Shown in pieces: positions 6,914 through 14,926 of a stretch of DNA of 36,634 bases. The translations under genes were made by a program, and so were the position numbers. Below the pieces are notes generated by a model that saw only the letters and a program-made list of their open reading frames with translations, searched no databases and was not told the origin of the DNA. The DNA is taken from positions 1 through 36,634 of the forward strand of contig JBDQEV010000011.1 of the NCBI GenBank assembly GCA_040266255.1, written 5' to 3'. How positions within the stretch are numbered: the stretch's first letter is position 1; every line of letters begins with the position of its first letter. The stretch is from Comchoanobacter sp040266255. Lineage in GTDB: Bacteria > Pseudomonadota > Gammaproteobacteria > Comchoanobacterales > Comchoanobacteraceae.

Positions 6914-8101
6914 ATGATAGATAAGTTAAGAAAAAATCCGGCAGTTTTAAAAACTGCTTTGACTATAATCACAGTATTATTTTGTGGAGGTTTATTCATA
7001 CCTCAAAATAAAAGTGGTGTTACTTTAAATGGCAAAAGACAACTGAACCAACAAAGTATTCAACATCATTCTCAACTGCTGACACAGCATTATAATTTAA
7101 GCGAAGAAGAAGCAATAAAGGTTGCGATGCAACAAGCGCTACAAAAAATAAACCTGTCTAATCAATTAGAAGCAACAGGACTACAGCCCACCAAGAAAGC
7201 TTTAGTCAAATATTTAAAACAATCTGGAAACAACAAAGAGCAAATTACTGAAGTCTTTGAAAGCCAAAAACCAGATCAAATTCTCTCGCTACAGGATGAT
7301 ACTGCTGTTGCGATGTTAGTCAGCGCGATTGAAGCATCAAGTCTAAACTCACATATTGCAAAAACTGCTACTGCCAGCCAGAATGCTGAGCAAAACATCA
7401 TTACCGTTAACTTATCCAAAGCATCTTATGCTGTTGAGATGGATAAACTTAAGGCCTTCTATAAAGAAATGCCTCAAAAACCACATATGCCAGAGCAGGT
7501 TATATTAGAAGTCATCAACATCCCTAAAGAATACTCTGCACAAGAGCTACATCAGTTTAGAAGATACATTTTTCAAAACCCCTCAGACATCAATGCGGCT
7601 GCGAAAAGATTCAACTTAACCGCCTATCGTTACAGTGGTGAAAAACCAGACTTCTTACCAGAAGATCTACAACAAACATCTTGGTTCTCAGAATCTTACA
7701 TCTCTGACATTTTAGATGACGGCGACAACAAAAAGGTTGTTCAAGTAAAGGAATTCACTCCCTCAAAAATTACTCCTCTAGAAAAAAGTATTGCAAAAGT
7801 AAAGCAGGCCTATATAGAATCAATGGTCGCTCCAAAAGTCATTTTTGATCTTAATACCAGCCCAGATATTCAAGCCACTCTCAAAAAATACAACTTGCAA
7901 CAAGTACAAACATCCTCAGGTGCTGCAACACATCGCGTCTATAACAACTCAAATCGTATTAACATCAGCATTAAAGACAATGAACTACTATTAGAGAAAC
8001 TGGTTGGCTACACACACAAAGCAGCGACAAATCAATCGAGCTGGACATGGGGCAATATTGAATCTTCTGAGGCCCTAAGACTCTTAATTGAGAATGATTG
8101 A
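6914..8101 (+). CDS. ppiD: PpiD-like membrane-anchored periplasmic chaperone, shortened
   Basis: A 395-residue protein with a short cytoplasmic N-terminus, one membrane anchor (about residues 11-28) and a periplasmic region. It begins MIDKLRKN, like PpiD, and sits after hupB as ppiD does. The segment VEMDKLKAFYKEMPQKPHMPEQVILEVINI (174-203) matches the stretch of SurA/PpiD proteins that precedes the parvulin domain. E. coli PpiD is about 620 residues; here no parvulin prolyl-isomerase domain is recognisable, so this appears to be a chaperone-only version. In E. coli PpiD binds YfgM at the SecYEG exit, and a yfgM gene is nearby. There is no separate promoter after the tRNAs, so it probably depends on cutting of the tRNA transcript. 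The assignment rests on synteny plus N-terminal similarity. Confidence 0.68.
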   Translation: MIDKLRKNPAVLKTALTIITVLFCGGLFIPQNKSGVTLNGKRQLNQQSIQHHSQLLTQHYNLSEEEAIKVAMQQALQKINLSNQLEATGLQPTKKALVKYLKQSGNNKEQITEVFESQKPDQILSLQDDTAVAMLVSAIEASSLNSHIAKTATASQNAEQNIITVNLSKASYAVEMDKLKAFYKEMPQKPHMPEQVILEVINIPKEYSAQELHQFRRYIFQNPSDINAAAKRFNLTAYRYSGEKPDFLPEDLQQTSWFSESYISDILDDGDNKKVVQVKEFTPSKITPLEKSIAKVKQAYIESMVAPKVIFDLNTSPDIQATLKKYNLQQVQTSSGAATHRVYNNSNRINISIKDNELLLEKLVGYTHKAATNQSSWTWGNIESSEALRLLIEND

Positions 8102-8552
8102 ATTAAAACTTAACGAGCCCTGGATTTATGTCTCAATCGCAACTCAAACATTGCATTATATTAGAGGCACCAGCGTACACCCTTTCAACGTCAGCACTTC
8201 AAAGTATGGTATTGGTGAAAAAGAAAACAGCTTCAAAACACCTAGGGGATGGCATTATATTCGCTTTATGATCGGCAAAAACCTGCCTGAAAACACCTTT
8301 TATAAAAGCAGAAGACCATGCAAGCATTCAGACATCAGTGGTCGAATCCTCTGGCTACAAGGTTTATGCGAAGGATTAAACAAGGGCGCTAAAAAATGCT
8401 CTCTCAGAAGGTATATTTATATCCATGGCACTCCTCACGCCTTTCTAAAACAACCCATTAGCATTGGCTGTATTAACATGAATAATCATGATATAAAAAT
8501 CTTATTTGACCGACTGCCAAAGTATTGCAAAGTCTATATTGACGAAAAATAG
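8094..8552 (+). CDS. L,D-transpeptidase (YkuD) family protein without signal peptide
   Basis: A 152-residue protein with the YkuD catalytic signature: His111 in IYIHGTP and Cys126 in PISIGCINM, spaced as in L,D-transpeptidases, with a preceding KTPRGWHYI segment typical of the fold. Such enzymes make 3-3 cross-links or attach proteins to peptidoglycan, or act as carboxypeptidases, in the periplasm. No signal peptide or anchor is visible (MIELKLNEPW...), which is odd but occurs in some short family members. I choose the ATG at 8094 rather than the TTG at 8088; it overlaps the end of the ppiD-like gene by 8 bp, indicating translational coupling. A weak hairpin with T-run follows. Confidence 0.82.
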   Translation: MIELKLNEPWIYVSIATQTLHYIRGTSVHPFNVSTSKYGIGEKENSFKTPRGWHYIRFMIGKNLPENTFYKSRRPCKHSDISGRILWLQGLCEGLNKGAKKCSLRRYIYIHGTPHAFLKQPISIGCINMNNHDIKILFDRLPKYCKVYIDEK

Positions 8553-8560
8553 AATTTAAC

Positions 8561-8583
8561 AATAGTTTGGTTGCTATTTTTTT
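8561..8583 (+). terminator. Weak putative intrinsic terminator after the L,D-transpeptidase gene
   Basis: AATAG (8561-8565) can pair with CTATT (8574-8578) around an 8-nt loop, followed by further T residues to 8583. The stem is short and A/T-rich, so this is a weak candidate, though its position just after a stop codon and before a new gene is right. Confidence 0.35.
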
Positions 8584-8625
8584 CACAATTGGTTACATTA
8601 AATTAGAGTTTATGGAGCACATATC

Positions 8626-9309
8626 ATGTCCAAGCGGCTTATTGCAGGGATGTTACTACTATCAAGCACATGTATTGCATCGACACAACCGCATCTATTT
8701 ATAGGCGGAATGCTTGGCTCCAGCCTAACAACAATACTGCCAGCAAACAATACTGATACACCTACTGTTCTTGCTACAATACTTGGTGCTGCTGCAGGTG
8801 ATGAAGCACCAATACTGTTAGAAAAAAGCAATACCAATAATCAGCATTTTGTTTTCAGCCCAACTGTTGGTATGACATTTCCAATTGCAAATTTATTCAT
8901 TATTGAAGGAGCAGTGAGTTTAGATCTCCGAAAAAATGAATACACCGTCACCAACGAGAAGAAAACAGATGAAATATTAGCCAGTATTGATCGGCAAATC
9001 GGCATCACTGGCGCTCTTCAGATGAGGGTTTCTAAACAGTACGCCATAGGCCCTATGTTTTCTGCAACAATTTTACGAAACACGAGTGCAATGTATGGTG
9101 CAAGTGCAAAACAAGAAGAGCATAATATATTCGGGTTTGGCTTCCAGTCAAGTTACGAAGTCAATGATAGCTTCTCTATTGCAATCACTTGCAGCACAAC
9201 TTTAAACCAACAGATTAAATTAGAGTCACCAACCAACAATGACCACAATATCAATCTAGACTATACAGATGCAAAATTATTAATTTCAGCAAGATTCAAT
9301 CCAATTTAA
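8626..9309 (+). CDS. Exported outer-membrane beta-barrel-like protein
   Basis: A 227-residue protein with a typical signal peptide (MSKRLIAGMLLLSSTCIAS, cut near residue 19-20). The mature part alternates hydrophobic and polar residues in strand-like runs, for example HLFIGGMLGSSL, NLFIIEGAVSLDLR, QIGITGALQMRV, YAIGPMFSATIL, NIFGFGFQSSYEV and DAKLLISARFNPI. This is the pattern of a small 8-stranded barrel of the OmpA/OmpW-like kind. There is no clear terminal Phe, and no specific family is recognised. The ATG follows GGAG with good spacing. It could be a surface protein or porin; the function is unknown. Confidence 0.65.
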   Translation: MSKRLIAGMLLLSSTCIASTQPHLFIGGMLGSSLTTILPANNTDTPTVLATILGAAAGDEAPILLEKSNTNNQHFVFSPTVGMTFPIANLFIIEGAVSLDLRKNEYTVTNEKKTDEILASIDRQIGITGALQMRVSKQYAIGPMFSATILRNTSAMYGASAKQEEHNIFGFGFQSSYEVNDSFSIAITCSTTLNQQIKLESPTNNDHNINLDYTDAKLLISARFNPI

Positions 9310-9311
9310 TC

Positions 9312-9340
9312 TTGCTATAGCGCCTAATCATATGTAAAAT
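9312..9340 (+). promoter_or_regulatory. Putative promoter of the rodZ-hisS-yfgM-der operon
   Basis: TTGCTA (9312-9317), a 17-nt spacer and TAAAAT (9335-9340) lie 22 nt before the rodZ ATG. The next three genes follow with gaps of one base or overlaps, so this promoter probably drives all four. Confidence 0.45.
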
Positions 9341-9362
9341 ATAGATTATTTGAGAGAATGGC

Positions 9363-9779
9363 ATGTCATCTATACCAGTGGGGTCTGAATTTACCTCAGT
9401 TAGAGAAAGTAAAGGGTTAGAGATTAACCAAGTATCTCAGTTACTGAAAATCAAGCCTCAGAAAATCATAGCACTTGAGCAGGACCTCTATGAAGGCTGT
9501 GCTCTTAACTTATATGATATTGGATATATCAACTCTTACGCAACCTTACTGAACATAGATCCTCAAGTTATTCAGAATAAACTATCTCTACGTGGTTTTA
9601 AAATTCAACATACAACCTCAGCTCCTAAAAAACAGAATCGTAAAAAACACTACTATAAAATTATAGCACTTGTATTGTTATTCATCGCCATATACTACAT
9701 TGATAAATCACCCGCTTCTTATTCATACACTGAGCCAAGCCAGCACATTGCAAAACCATTTGGCTATTCGGAGAATTAA
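9363..9779 (+). CDS. rodZ: RodZ-like cell-shape protein, shortened
   Basis: A 138-residue protein with the RodZ N-terminal helix-turn-helix domain (about 7-75; FTSVRESKGLEINQVSQLLKI, then YINSYATLLNIDPQVI), a basic stretch, one membrane span (99-113) and only about 25 periplasmic residues. RodZ links MreB to the membrane and the elongation machinery. E. coli RodZ has about 337 residues with a periplasmic DUF4115 beta domain, which is absent here. The position upstream of hisS is the usual rodZ location, except that ispG, normally between them, is missing. The stop codon is one base from the hisS ATG. The identification rests on domain order and location. Confidence 0.72.
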   Translation: MSSIPVGSEFTSVRESKGLEINQVSQLLKIKPQKIIALEQDLYEGCALNLYDIGYINSYATLLNIDPQVIQNKLSLRGFKIQHTTSAPKKQNRKKHYYKIIALVLLFIAIYYIDKSPASYSYTEPSQHIAKPFGYSEN

Positions 9780-9780
9780 A

Positions 9781-11025
9781 ATGAACAACATGCAATGTCT
9801 AAGAGGTATGCGAGACATGAAACCAGATCTAGCAAGAAAAATGCGTTACATTGAGCTTGAGATCATTGAAATTGCTAACCAGTATGGATACAGCGAGGTA
9901 CGCTTCCCTCACCTTGAGAGTAGCCAGCTATTTGAGAAATCAATTGGTATTGAAACAGATGTTGTTGGTCAAGAAATGTATCAATTTACTGATAAAAATA
10001 ATGAATCCGTCTCTCTACGCCCTGAGGGAACAGCTAGCTGCTTACGATCATCAATACACAACAGTTTAATCCCTAGGCAAAAACAAAAACTTTTCTATCT
10101 TGGACAGATGTTTAGGCGTGAGCGTCCACAAAAAGGCCGGTACCGTGAGTTTACACAATTTGGCCTTGAGGCATTTGGATACCCAACTGGTTTAATTGAT
10201 GTTGAAATGATCATGATCACTGATCAAATTTGGAAAAAACTAGGCATTCAGCAACCAACATTAGTCATCAACTATTTAGGCGCACTAGACACACGCCAAC
10301 GCTATCGTAATCTTCTTTGTGAATATTGGGCTCAACACGCATCAGTACTGAATGAAGATGAGAAAGCAAGAGCTACACAAAACCCGTTGCGTCTATTAGA
10401 CTCAAAAAACCCAGCGCTTACCGAAATCATCCAAAATGCCCCTAGCCTGCTAGATCAGTTAACCAATGAAGAGCAACTTTGCTTCCAAAAAATTCAGTCG
10501 CAACTAACATCATCAGATATTCAATTTGTGATTTCTTCTAAATTAGTTCGAGGCTTAGACTATTATAGTGATTTTGTATTTGAATGGATCAGTGATGATC
10601 TTGGCGCACAAGGAACAATTTGTGGAGGTGGACGATACGATCTTCTTTGTCAAAATATGGGCTGTGATACTCCTGCAACTGGACTTGCTATTGGTGTTGA
10701 TCGACTTGCATTGCTTGTAGATAAAAGCTTCATACCCAAGACCAATGTCGTCATATGCTCTGAAGATGCCATATTACTTGAAGAGCACTATCACTTAGTT
10801 GAAAGTATACGTCAGGTAACCGCATACCCAATCCATATTGACTTTCATGCTAAAAAAATAAAAAAGATTCATTCAGCAAAAGACAAAGGCTTTAGTCATA
10901 CAGTGATCTTATCTCAAAATTCCTTCAAAATAGTAGATCATGCGCATTCATCAATCAATGAGCATGAATTGACCAAAATAACAACTGTACTAAAAAACTT
11001 GGAGACATCTAATGCAGCATCATAG
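9781..11025 (+). CDS. hisS: Histidyl-tRNA synthetase
   Basis: Class II synthetase that charges tRNA-His, cytoplasmic, 414 residues (E. coli 424). Seen: CLRGMRDMKP at the start, SLRPEGTAS at 78-86, motif 2 FRRERPQKGRYREFTQFGLE (111-130), the HisA-type signature LVRGLDYYSDFVFEW, the glycine-rich GTICGGGRYDLL, and motif 3 ATGLAIGVDRLALL, followed by the anticodon-binding domain. I start at the ATG at 9781, which follows GGAG at 9770-9773; longer frames read back into rodZ. It overlaps yfgM by 14 bp. Confidence 0.96.
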   Translation: MNNMQCLRGMRDMKPDLARKMRYIELEIIEIANQYGYSEVRFPHLESSQLFEKSIGIETDVVGQEMYQFTDKNNESVSLRPEGTASCLRSSIHNSLIPRQKQKLFYLGQMFRRERPQKGRYREFTQFGLEAFGYPTGLIDVEMIMITDQIWKKLGIQQPTLVINYLGALDTRQRYRNLLCEYWAQHASVLNEDEKARATQNPLRLLDSKNPALTEIIQNAPSLLDQLTNEEQLCFQKIQSQLTSSDIQFVISSKLVRGLDYYSDFVFEWISDDLGAQGTICGGGRYDLLCQNMGCDTPATGLAIGVDRLALLVDKSFIPKTNVVICSEDAILLEEHYHLVESIRQVTAYPIHIDFHAKKIKKIHSAKDKGFSHTVILSQNSFKIVDHAHSSINEHELTKITTVLKNLETSNAAS

Positions 11026-11578
11026 TGAAGTACATAATGCTTATTATCATCAACTGTTATCTGATTATAAAAAATCCATCATTGGCTTTGCATTGATATT
11101 GATTCTTAGTGCAGGTATGTGGGAGGTTTATTCTAACTTTCAAGCTGAAAAACAAGCTGAAGTACAGGTAACATATGAAGAATTTTTACTGCATAAAGAT
11201 TTGTCTCTAGTGACACATATGCAACAATCTTTTCCAAACTATATGCAAACGCATTTAGCTGCATTATATAAAGCAAAGTCGCAATATGATCAGAAAGCAT
11301 ATAAAAAGTGTATACGTACTTTAGAATGGATTTTACAACATCAACCCATTCCTGCGATCCAACAGATCACTGAAAGCAGACTGATGAGCGTCTACTATGA
11401 AACAAAAAATGGGATTGATGAGAGTATCACTTTCGATCAATCAAACAGTATTTTGAAGCAGCTGATTACATCAGATATACAGCAGAATATTGAAGAACAT
11501 GTTGAGGAGCTTATTCAATCTAATGACCCTCAAGTACAATTATTAACTCAATACATACAAATAGAGCAACAAAAATGA
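11012..11578 (+). CDS. yfgM: YfgM-like TPR protein of the periplasmic chaperone network
   Basis: A 188-residue protein with a short cytoplasmic N-terminus, one membrane span (about 22-38) and a helical TPR-like periplasmic region, the plan of YfgM (TPR_21 family). In E. coli YfgM binds PpiD and SecYEG and helps newly exported proteins. The placement between hisS and der matches the E. coli order hisS-yfgM-bamB-der, except that bamB is missing here. It overlaps hisS by 14 bp at the start and der by 4 bp (ATGA) at the end, so the three genes are tightly coupled. Sequence similarity is moderate; location makes the call. Confidence 0.8.
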   Translation: MQHHSEVHNAYYHQLLSDYKKSIIGFALILILSAGMWEVYSNFQAEKQAEVQVTYEEFLLHKDLSLVTHMQQSFPNYMQTHLAALYKAKSQYDQKAYKKCIRTLEWILQHQPIPAIQQITESRLMSVYYETKNGIDESITFDQSNSILKQLITSDIQQNIEEHVEELIQSNDPQVQLLTQYIQIEQQK

Positions 11579-12888
11579 GTCTACCTATCGTTTCAATCAT
11601 CGGCCAACCAAATGTTGGTAAATCAAGCTTATTCAATGCTCTTGTGGGCAAGAAAGGCGCTATCGTTAGTAATGCTGCGGGTGTGACGCGTGACCGTCAA
11701 TTTGCAGCATTGAACCTCCCAAGCAAGCAATGTTGGCTAGTTGATACTGCAGGTATTGCACAAAAAGGTGATAAACTGACGCAAAAAATGTGTGAGCAAT
11801 CTTGGCAAGCTGCAGAACAATCTGATTTAAACCTTTTTGTAGTTGCTGAAGCATTGCATGAAGAAGACGTCAGATTAATTCGTCAAATCCAAAAACTTTC
11901 TAAACCACTATTACTTGTCGTCAATAAAATCGACCTTACCCCTAAAGGTAAAGATTTATTGCAAGAGTTTGCCAGGCTTGGTTGCAAAAATATTATGCTT
12001 GTATCTGCAACAGCTAAAACCGGGATCAATGAGCTAAGAACTTATATTGAAGCCCATATACCTAACAATGAAGAAGAAACCGATATACAATCATTGCATC
12101 AGATAGCACTTGTTGGAAAGCCAAATGCTGGAAAATCAACACTGACCAACCACTATGCCAAAGAAGATCGCTGTATTGTATCACCGATACCTGGTACTAC
12201 ACGTGACGCAATTAAAATAGAACATCAGCACCAAGGTAAAACCTATGAGCTAATTGATACCGCAGGAATGCGTCGAAAATCAAAGATCCATGAAGAGGTT
12301 GAGCAATATGCAACTTCTCATACACTACGTGCTATTGAAAGTGCATCAGTCATCATTCACCTTGTAGATGCTACTGAGCATATTGCGCGGCAGGACTTTA
12401 GAATCGCACACCTGTGTCTAGACATGGGTAAAGCTGTTATAATTGCACTGAATAAAATAGACTTACTCAATAAAGATCAGCGTCGTGCTTTACTCAGTGA
12501 TTTAAAGATTGAAATGCGACATATGTCCGTTGTTCCTCTAATCGAAATCTCTGCATCCCAAGGTAGAAATACTCAAAAATTAATGTCCATGGCTGTAAAC
12601 TTCTGCCATGATTTAGAGCAAGGCTTCTCTACCTCACAGCTCACAAGAATGTTAGAGAGAATTGTAAAACGAACACCTCCGCCAACAAGATTGGGTAGGC
12701 CGATTAACCTAAGAATGGTACACCTTAAAAGCTTAATGCCTTTAGAGATTGTTATTCATGGTAAACGAACCAGCTATGTTCCACGCTCATATATCAGATA
12801 TCTCAAGAATAGCTTCTTAAAGGAAATGAATATTAAAGGTAGACATATTAGAATTACTCTAAAATCTGATCATAACCCATATGTATAA
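11575..12888 (+). CDS. der: Ribosome-assembly GTPase Der (EngA)
   Basis: A 437-residue tandem GTPase needed for 50S ribosomal subunit maturation. First GTPase domain: G1 GQPNVGKS (10-17), DTAG (57-60), NKID (117-120). Second: GKPNAGKS (181-188), DTAG (228-231), NKID (293-296). A C-terminal KH-like domain follows (TPPPTRLGRPINLRM ... YIRYLKN). Two GTPase domains plus a KH domain define Der. The ATG overlaps the yfgM stop. Its stop codon ends at 12888 and the stop of the convergent sucD begins at 12889, with no base between them. Confidence 0.97.
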   Translation: MSLPIVSIIGQPNVGKSSLFNALVGKKGAIVSNAAGVTRDRQFAALNLPSKQCWLVDTAGIAQKGDKLTQKMCEQSWQAAEQSDLNLFVVAEALHEEDVRLIRQIQKLSKPLLLVVNKIDLTPKGKDLLQEFARLGCKNIMLVSATAKTGINELRTYIEAHIPNNEEETDIQSLHQIALVGKPNAGKSTLTNHYAKEDRCIVSPIPGTTRDAIKIEHQHQGKTYELIDTAGMRRKSKIHEEVEQYATSHTLRAIESASVIIHLVDATEHIARQDFRIAHLCLDMGKAVIIALNKIDLLNKDQRRALLSDLKIEMRHMSVVPLIEISASQGRNTQKLMSMAVNFCHDLEQGFSTSQLTRMLERIVKRTPPPTRLGRPINLRMVHLKSLMPLEIVIHGKRTSYVPRSYIRYLKNSFLKEMNIKGRHIRITLKSDHNPYV

Positions 12889-13755
12889 CTAAACAAGATC
12901 TTGTACTGCTAGCCCAATTTGATCAGCAGAGCGAACTGTTTTAACACCTGCTTTTTCTAAAGCTGTATACTTTGCCTCTGCTGTTCCCTTACCACCAGCT
13001 ACGATTGCACCAGCATGCCCCATTCTTCTGCCTTTTGGTGCACTACTTCCTGCAATATAAGCAACGACAGGTTTAGTAACATTGGCCTGAATAAACTCAG
13101 CAGCACGCTCTTCAGCATCACCTCCAATTTCACCCACTAGGACAATTACCTTTGTTTGTTCATCTTTCTCGAATAAAGTCAACACATCGATAAAGCTTGT
13201 GCCTGGCATTGGATCGCCTCCGATCCCAACACATGTGCTTTGTCCAAGACCCAGTGCTGTTGTTTGAGCAACTGCTTCATATGTTAAAGTTCCAGATCGT
13301 GAAACAATGCCAACACAGCCCTTTTGATGAATAGAAGCTGGCATAATTCCCATTTTTGCAGCACCAGGTGTAATAATACCTGGACAGTTTGGACCAATCA
13401 ATCTTGACTTTGAGACTTCTAGTCGACGCCATACTTTGACCATATCATGCATTGGAATCCCCTCAGTAATACAGACGATCAATTCGATTTCTGCATCAAT
13501 TGCCTCCATGATGGATGACAAACAAAATGCAGCAGGCACAAAAATTAAACTTGCATTCACATCTAGTTTCTTTTTTGCCTCAATCACTGAGTTAAATACT
13601 GGGCGCTCTAGATGCTCTATACCGCCTTTCCCTGGTGTAACCCCTGCAACAATTTGGCTACCATAAGCGATTGACTGCTCACAGTGAAGAGTTGCTTGCT
13701 TGCCTGTCATTCCCTGACAAACTATTTTAGTATCTGCATCTAATAAGATTGACAT
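12889..13755 (-). CDS. sucD: Succinyl-CoA synthetase alpha subunit
   Basis: Alpha subunit of ADP/GDP-forming succinate-CoA ligase, the TCA step giving ATP or GTP. At 288 residues it is nearly identical in length to E. coli SucD (289). Seen: the CoA-binding Rossmann start DADTKIVCQGMTGKQ, GPNCPGI at 121-127, SRSGTLTYEA, and the phosphohistidine loop MGHAGAIVAGGKGTAEAK with His247. I use the ATG at 13755, which has AAGGAGT upstream; a longer frame to 13812 only reads back into sucC. Last gene of the eight-gene operon, 4 bp after sucC. Confidence 0.97.
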   Translation of the reverse strand: MSILLDADTKIVCQGMTGKQATLHCEQSIAYGSQIVAGVTPGKGGIEHLERPVFNSVIEAKKKLDVNASLIFVPAAFCLSSIMEAIDAEIELIVCITEGIPMHDMVKVWRRLEVSKSRLIGPNCPGIITPGAAKMGIMPASIHQKGCVGIVSRSGTLTYEAVAQTTALGLGQSTCVGIGGDPMPGTSFIDVLTLFEKDEQTKVIVLVGEIGGDAEERAAEFIQANVTKPVVAYIAGSSAPKGRRMGHAGAIVAGGKGTAEAKYTALEKAGVKTVRSADQIGLAVQDLV

Positions 13756-13759
13756 TATT

Positions 13760-14917
13760 TTACTCCTTCGATAATGCAACTGCTTTTTTAGCAGCCTCTG
13801 AGAATAACTCAATTGAATGAATATCTAGCTTAGAATTTTGCAATACTGCTCTTCCTTTTTCAGCATTATGCCCCTCTAAACGAACAACAACCGGCTTATC
13901 TAAATGAATCTGATTAAGTGCTGATAAAATACCATTTGCAATCAAATCGCATCTAACAATTCCTCCAAATATATTGACCAAAATCACTTTCACATTTGGA
14001 TCTTGTCCAATAATTTTAAATGCTTGCATAACTCTTTCTTCAGTTGCATCCCCGCCAACGTCTAAAAAGTTAGCTGGCTCACCACCATGTAACTTAATTG
14101 TATCCATTGTTGCCATTGCTAATCCTGCACCATTGACCATACAACCGATATTTCCATCCAACGCAACATAGCTTAAGCCAAAGTTTGAGGCCTCAACTTC
14201 TTTAGGGTCTTCTTGTGAAAGATCCCTCCAGCTTGCAATTTCACTTTGACGCATTAATGCATTTTCATCAACATTCATCTTCGCATCAAGACACAATAAT
14301 TCTTGATCTGCAGTTAACACCAATGGATTAATTTCTAACATTGTTAGTTCAGACCCAGTGAACAACTTATATAAATAATCAATTAACGTATATAGTTTTG
14401 AAAAAATGGCTTTTTCATCTAATTGTAGTACATCAGCAATATGTCTAACATGATATGGATACAGCTGACCATATATCGTTGTGCTTGCTATTGCATCTGG
14501 ACTGTTTTCTGCAACCTCTTCAATATCTACTCCACCTTCACGAGAAGCTAGCAGTGTAACTGCACGACTTGTCCTATCCAACAAAAAAGCAAGATAAAAC
14601 TCTTTTTGAATCTCTGTTGCTTCTTCAATCAATACCTGATGAACTGGCAAACCCTGGTCTGTTGTTTGATGCGTCACTAATCTAGTACCAAGTAACTCTT
14701 TAACGACGGCTTGTGCATCTGAAGCTTGTACAACTCTTACACCTCCAGCTTTCCCCCTGCCTCCTGATAGCACCTGAGCCTTTACAACCACATCCTCTGT
14801 ATCTAATGCTGCAATTGCAGCCTCTACCTCATCAACATCACTCACAACAACGCCTTTAGCCTTATTGATCTGATACTTCTCCAATAACTTTTTTGCGCGA
14901 AACTCTTGTAAATCCAC
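13760..14917 (-). CDS. sucC: Succinyl-CoA synthetase beta subunit
   Basis: Beta subunit with an ATP-grasp domain and CoA-ligase domain, 385 residues (E. coli 388). Seen: VVVKAQVLSGGRGKAGGV in the nucleotide-binding part, LEINPLV and CLDAKMNVD for the metal site, NGAGLAMATMD, and the phosphate-loop region NIFGGIVRCD. The start is a GTG with AGGAGT correctly spaced; no ATG lies near. It sits between sucB (9 bp away) and sucD (4 bp away). No deviation from the family was noticed. Confidence 0.97.
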   Translation of the reverse strand: MDLQEFRAKKLLEKYQINKAKGVVVSDVDEVEAAIAALDTEDVVVKAQVLSGGRGKAGGVRVVQASDAQAVVKELLGTRLVTHQTTDQGLPVHQVLIEEATEIQKEFYLAFLLDRTSRAVTLLASREGGVDIEEVAENSPDAIASTTIYGQLYPYHVRHIADVLQLDEKAIFSKLYTLIDYLYKLFTGSELTMLEINPLVLTADQELLCLDAKMNVDENALMRQSEIASWRDLSQEDPKEVEASNFGLSYVALDGNIGCMVNGAGLAMATMDTIKLHGGEPANFLDVGGDATEERVMQAFKIIGQDPNVKVILVNIFGGIVRCDLIANGILSALNQIHLDKPVVVRLEGHNAEKGRAVLQNSKLDIHSIELFSEAAKKAVALSKE

Positions 14918-14926
14918 TTTATACTC

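Noticed and set aside
8610..8837. 75-codon minus-strand frame over the start of the exported-protein gene
   Set aside because: Antisense to a gene with a ribosome-binding site and signal peptide; no expression signal of its own.
9670..9780. N-terminal extension of hisS into rodZ
   Set aside because: The extra residues do not match histidyl-tRNA synthetases, and the ATG at 9781 has a good ribosome-binding site.
13756..13812. N-terminal extension of sucD by 19 codons
   Set aside because: It overlaps sucC, does not match the family N-terminus, and the ATG at 13755 has AAGGAGT at the right spacing.
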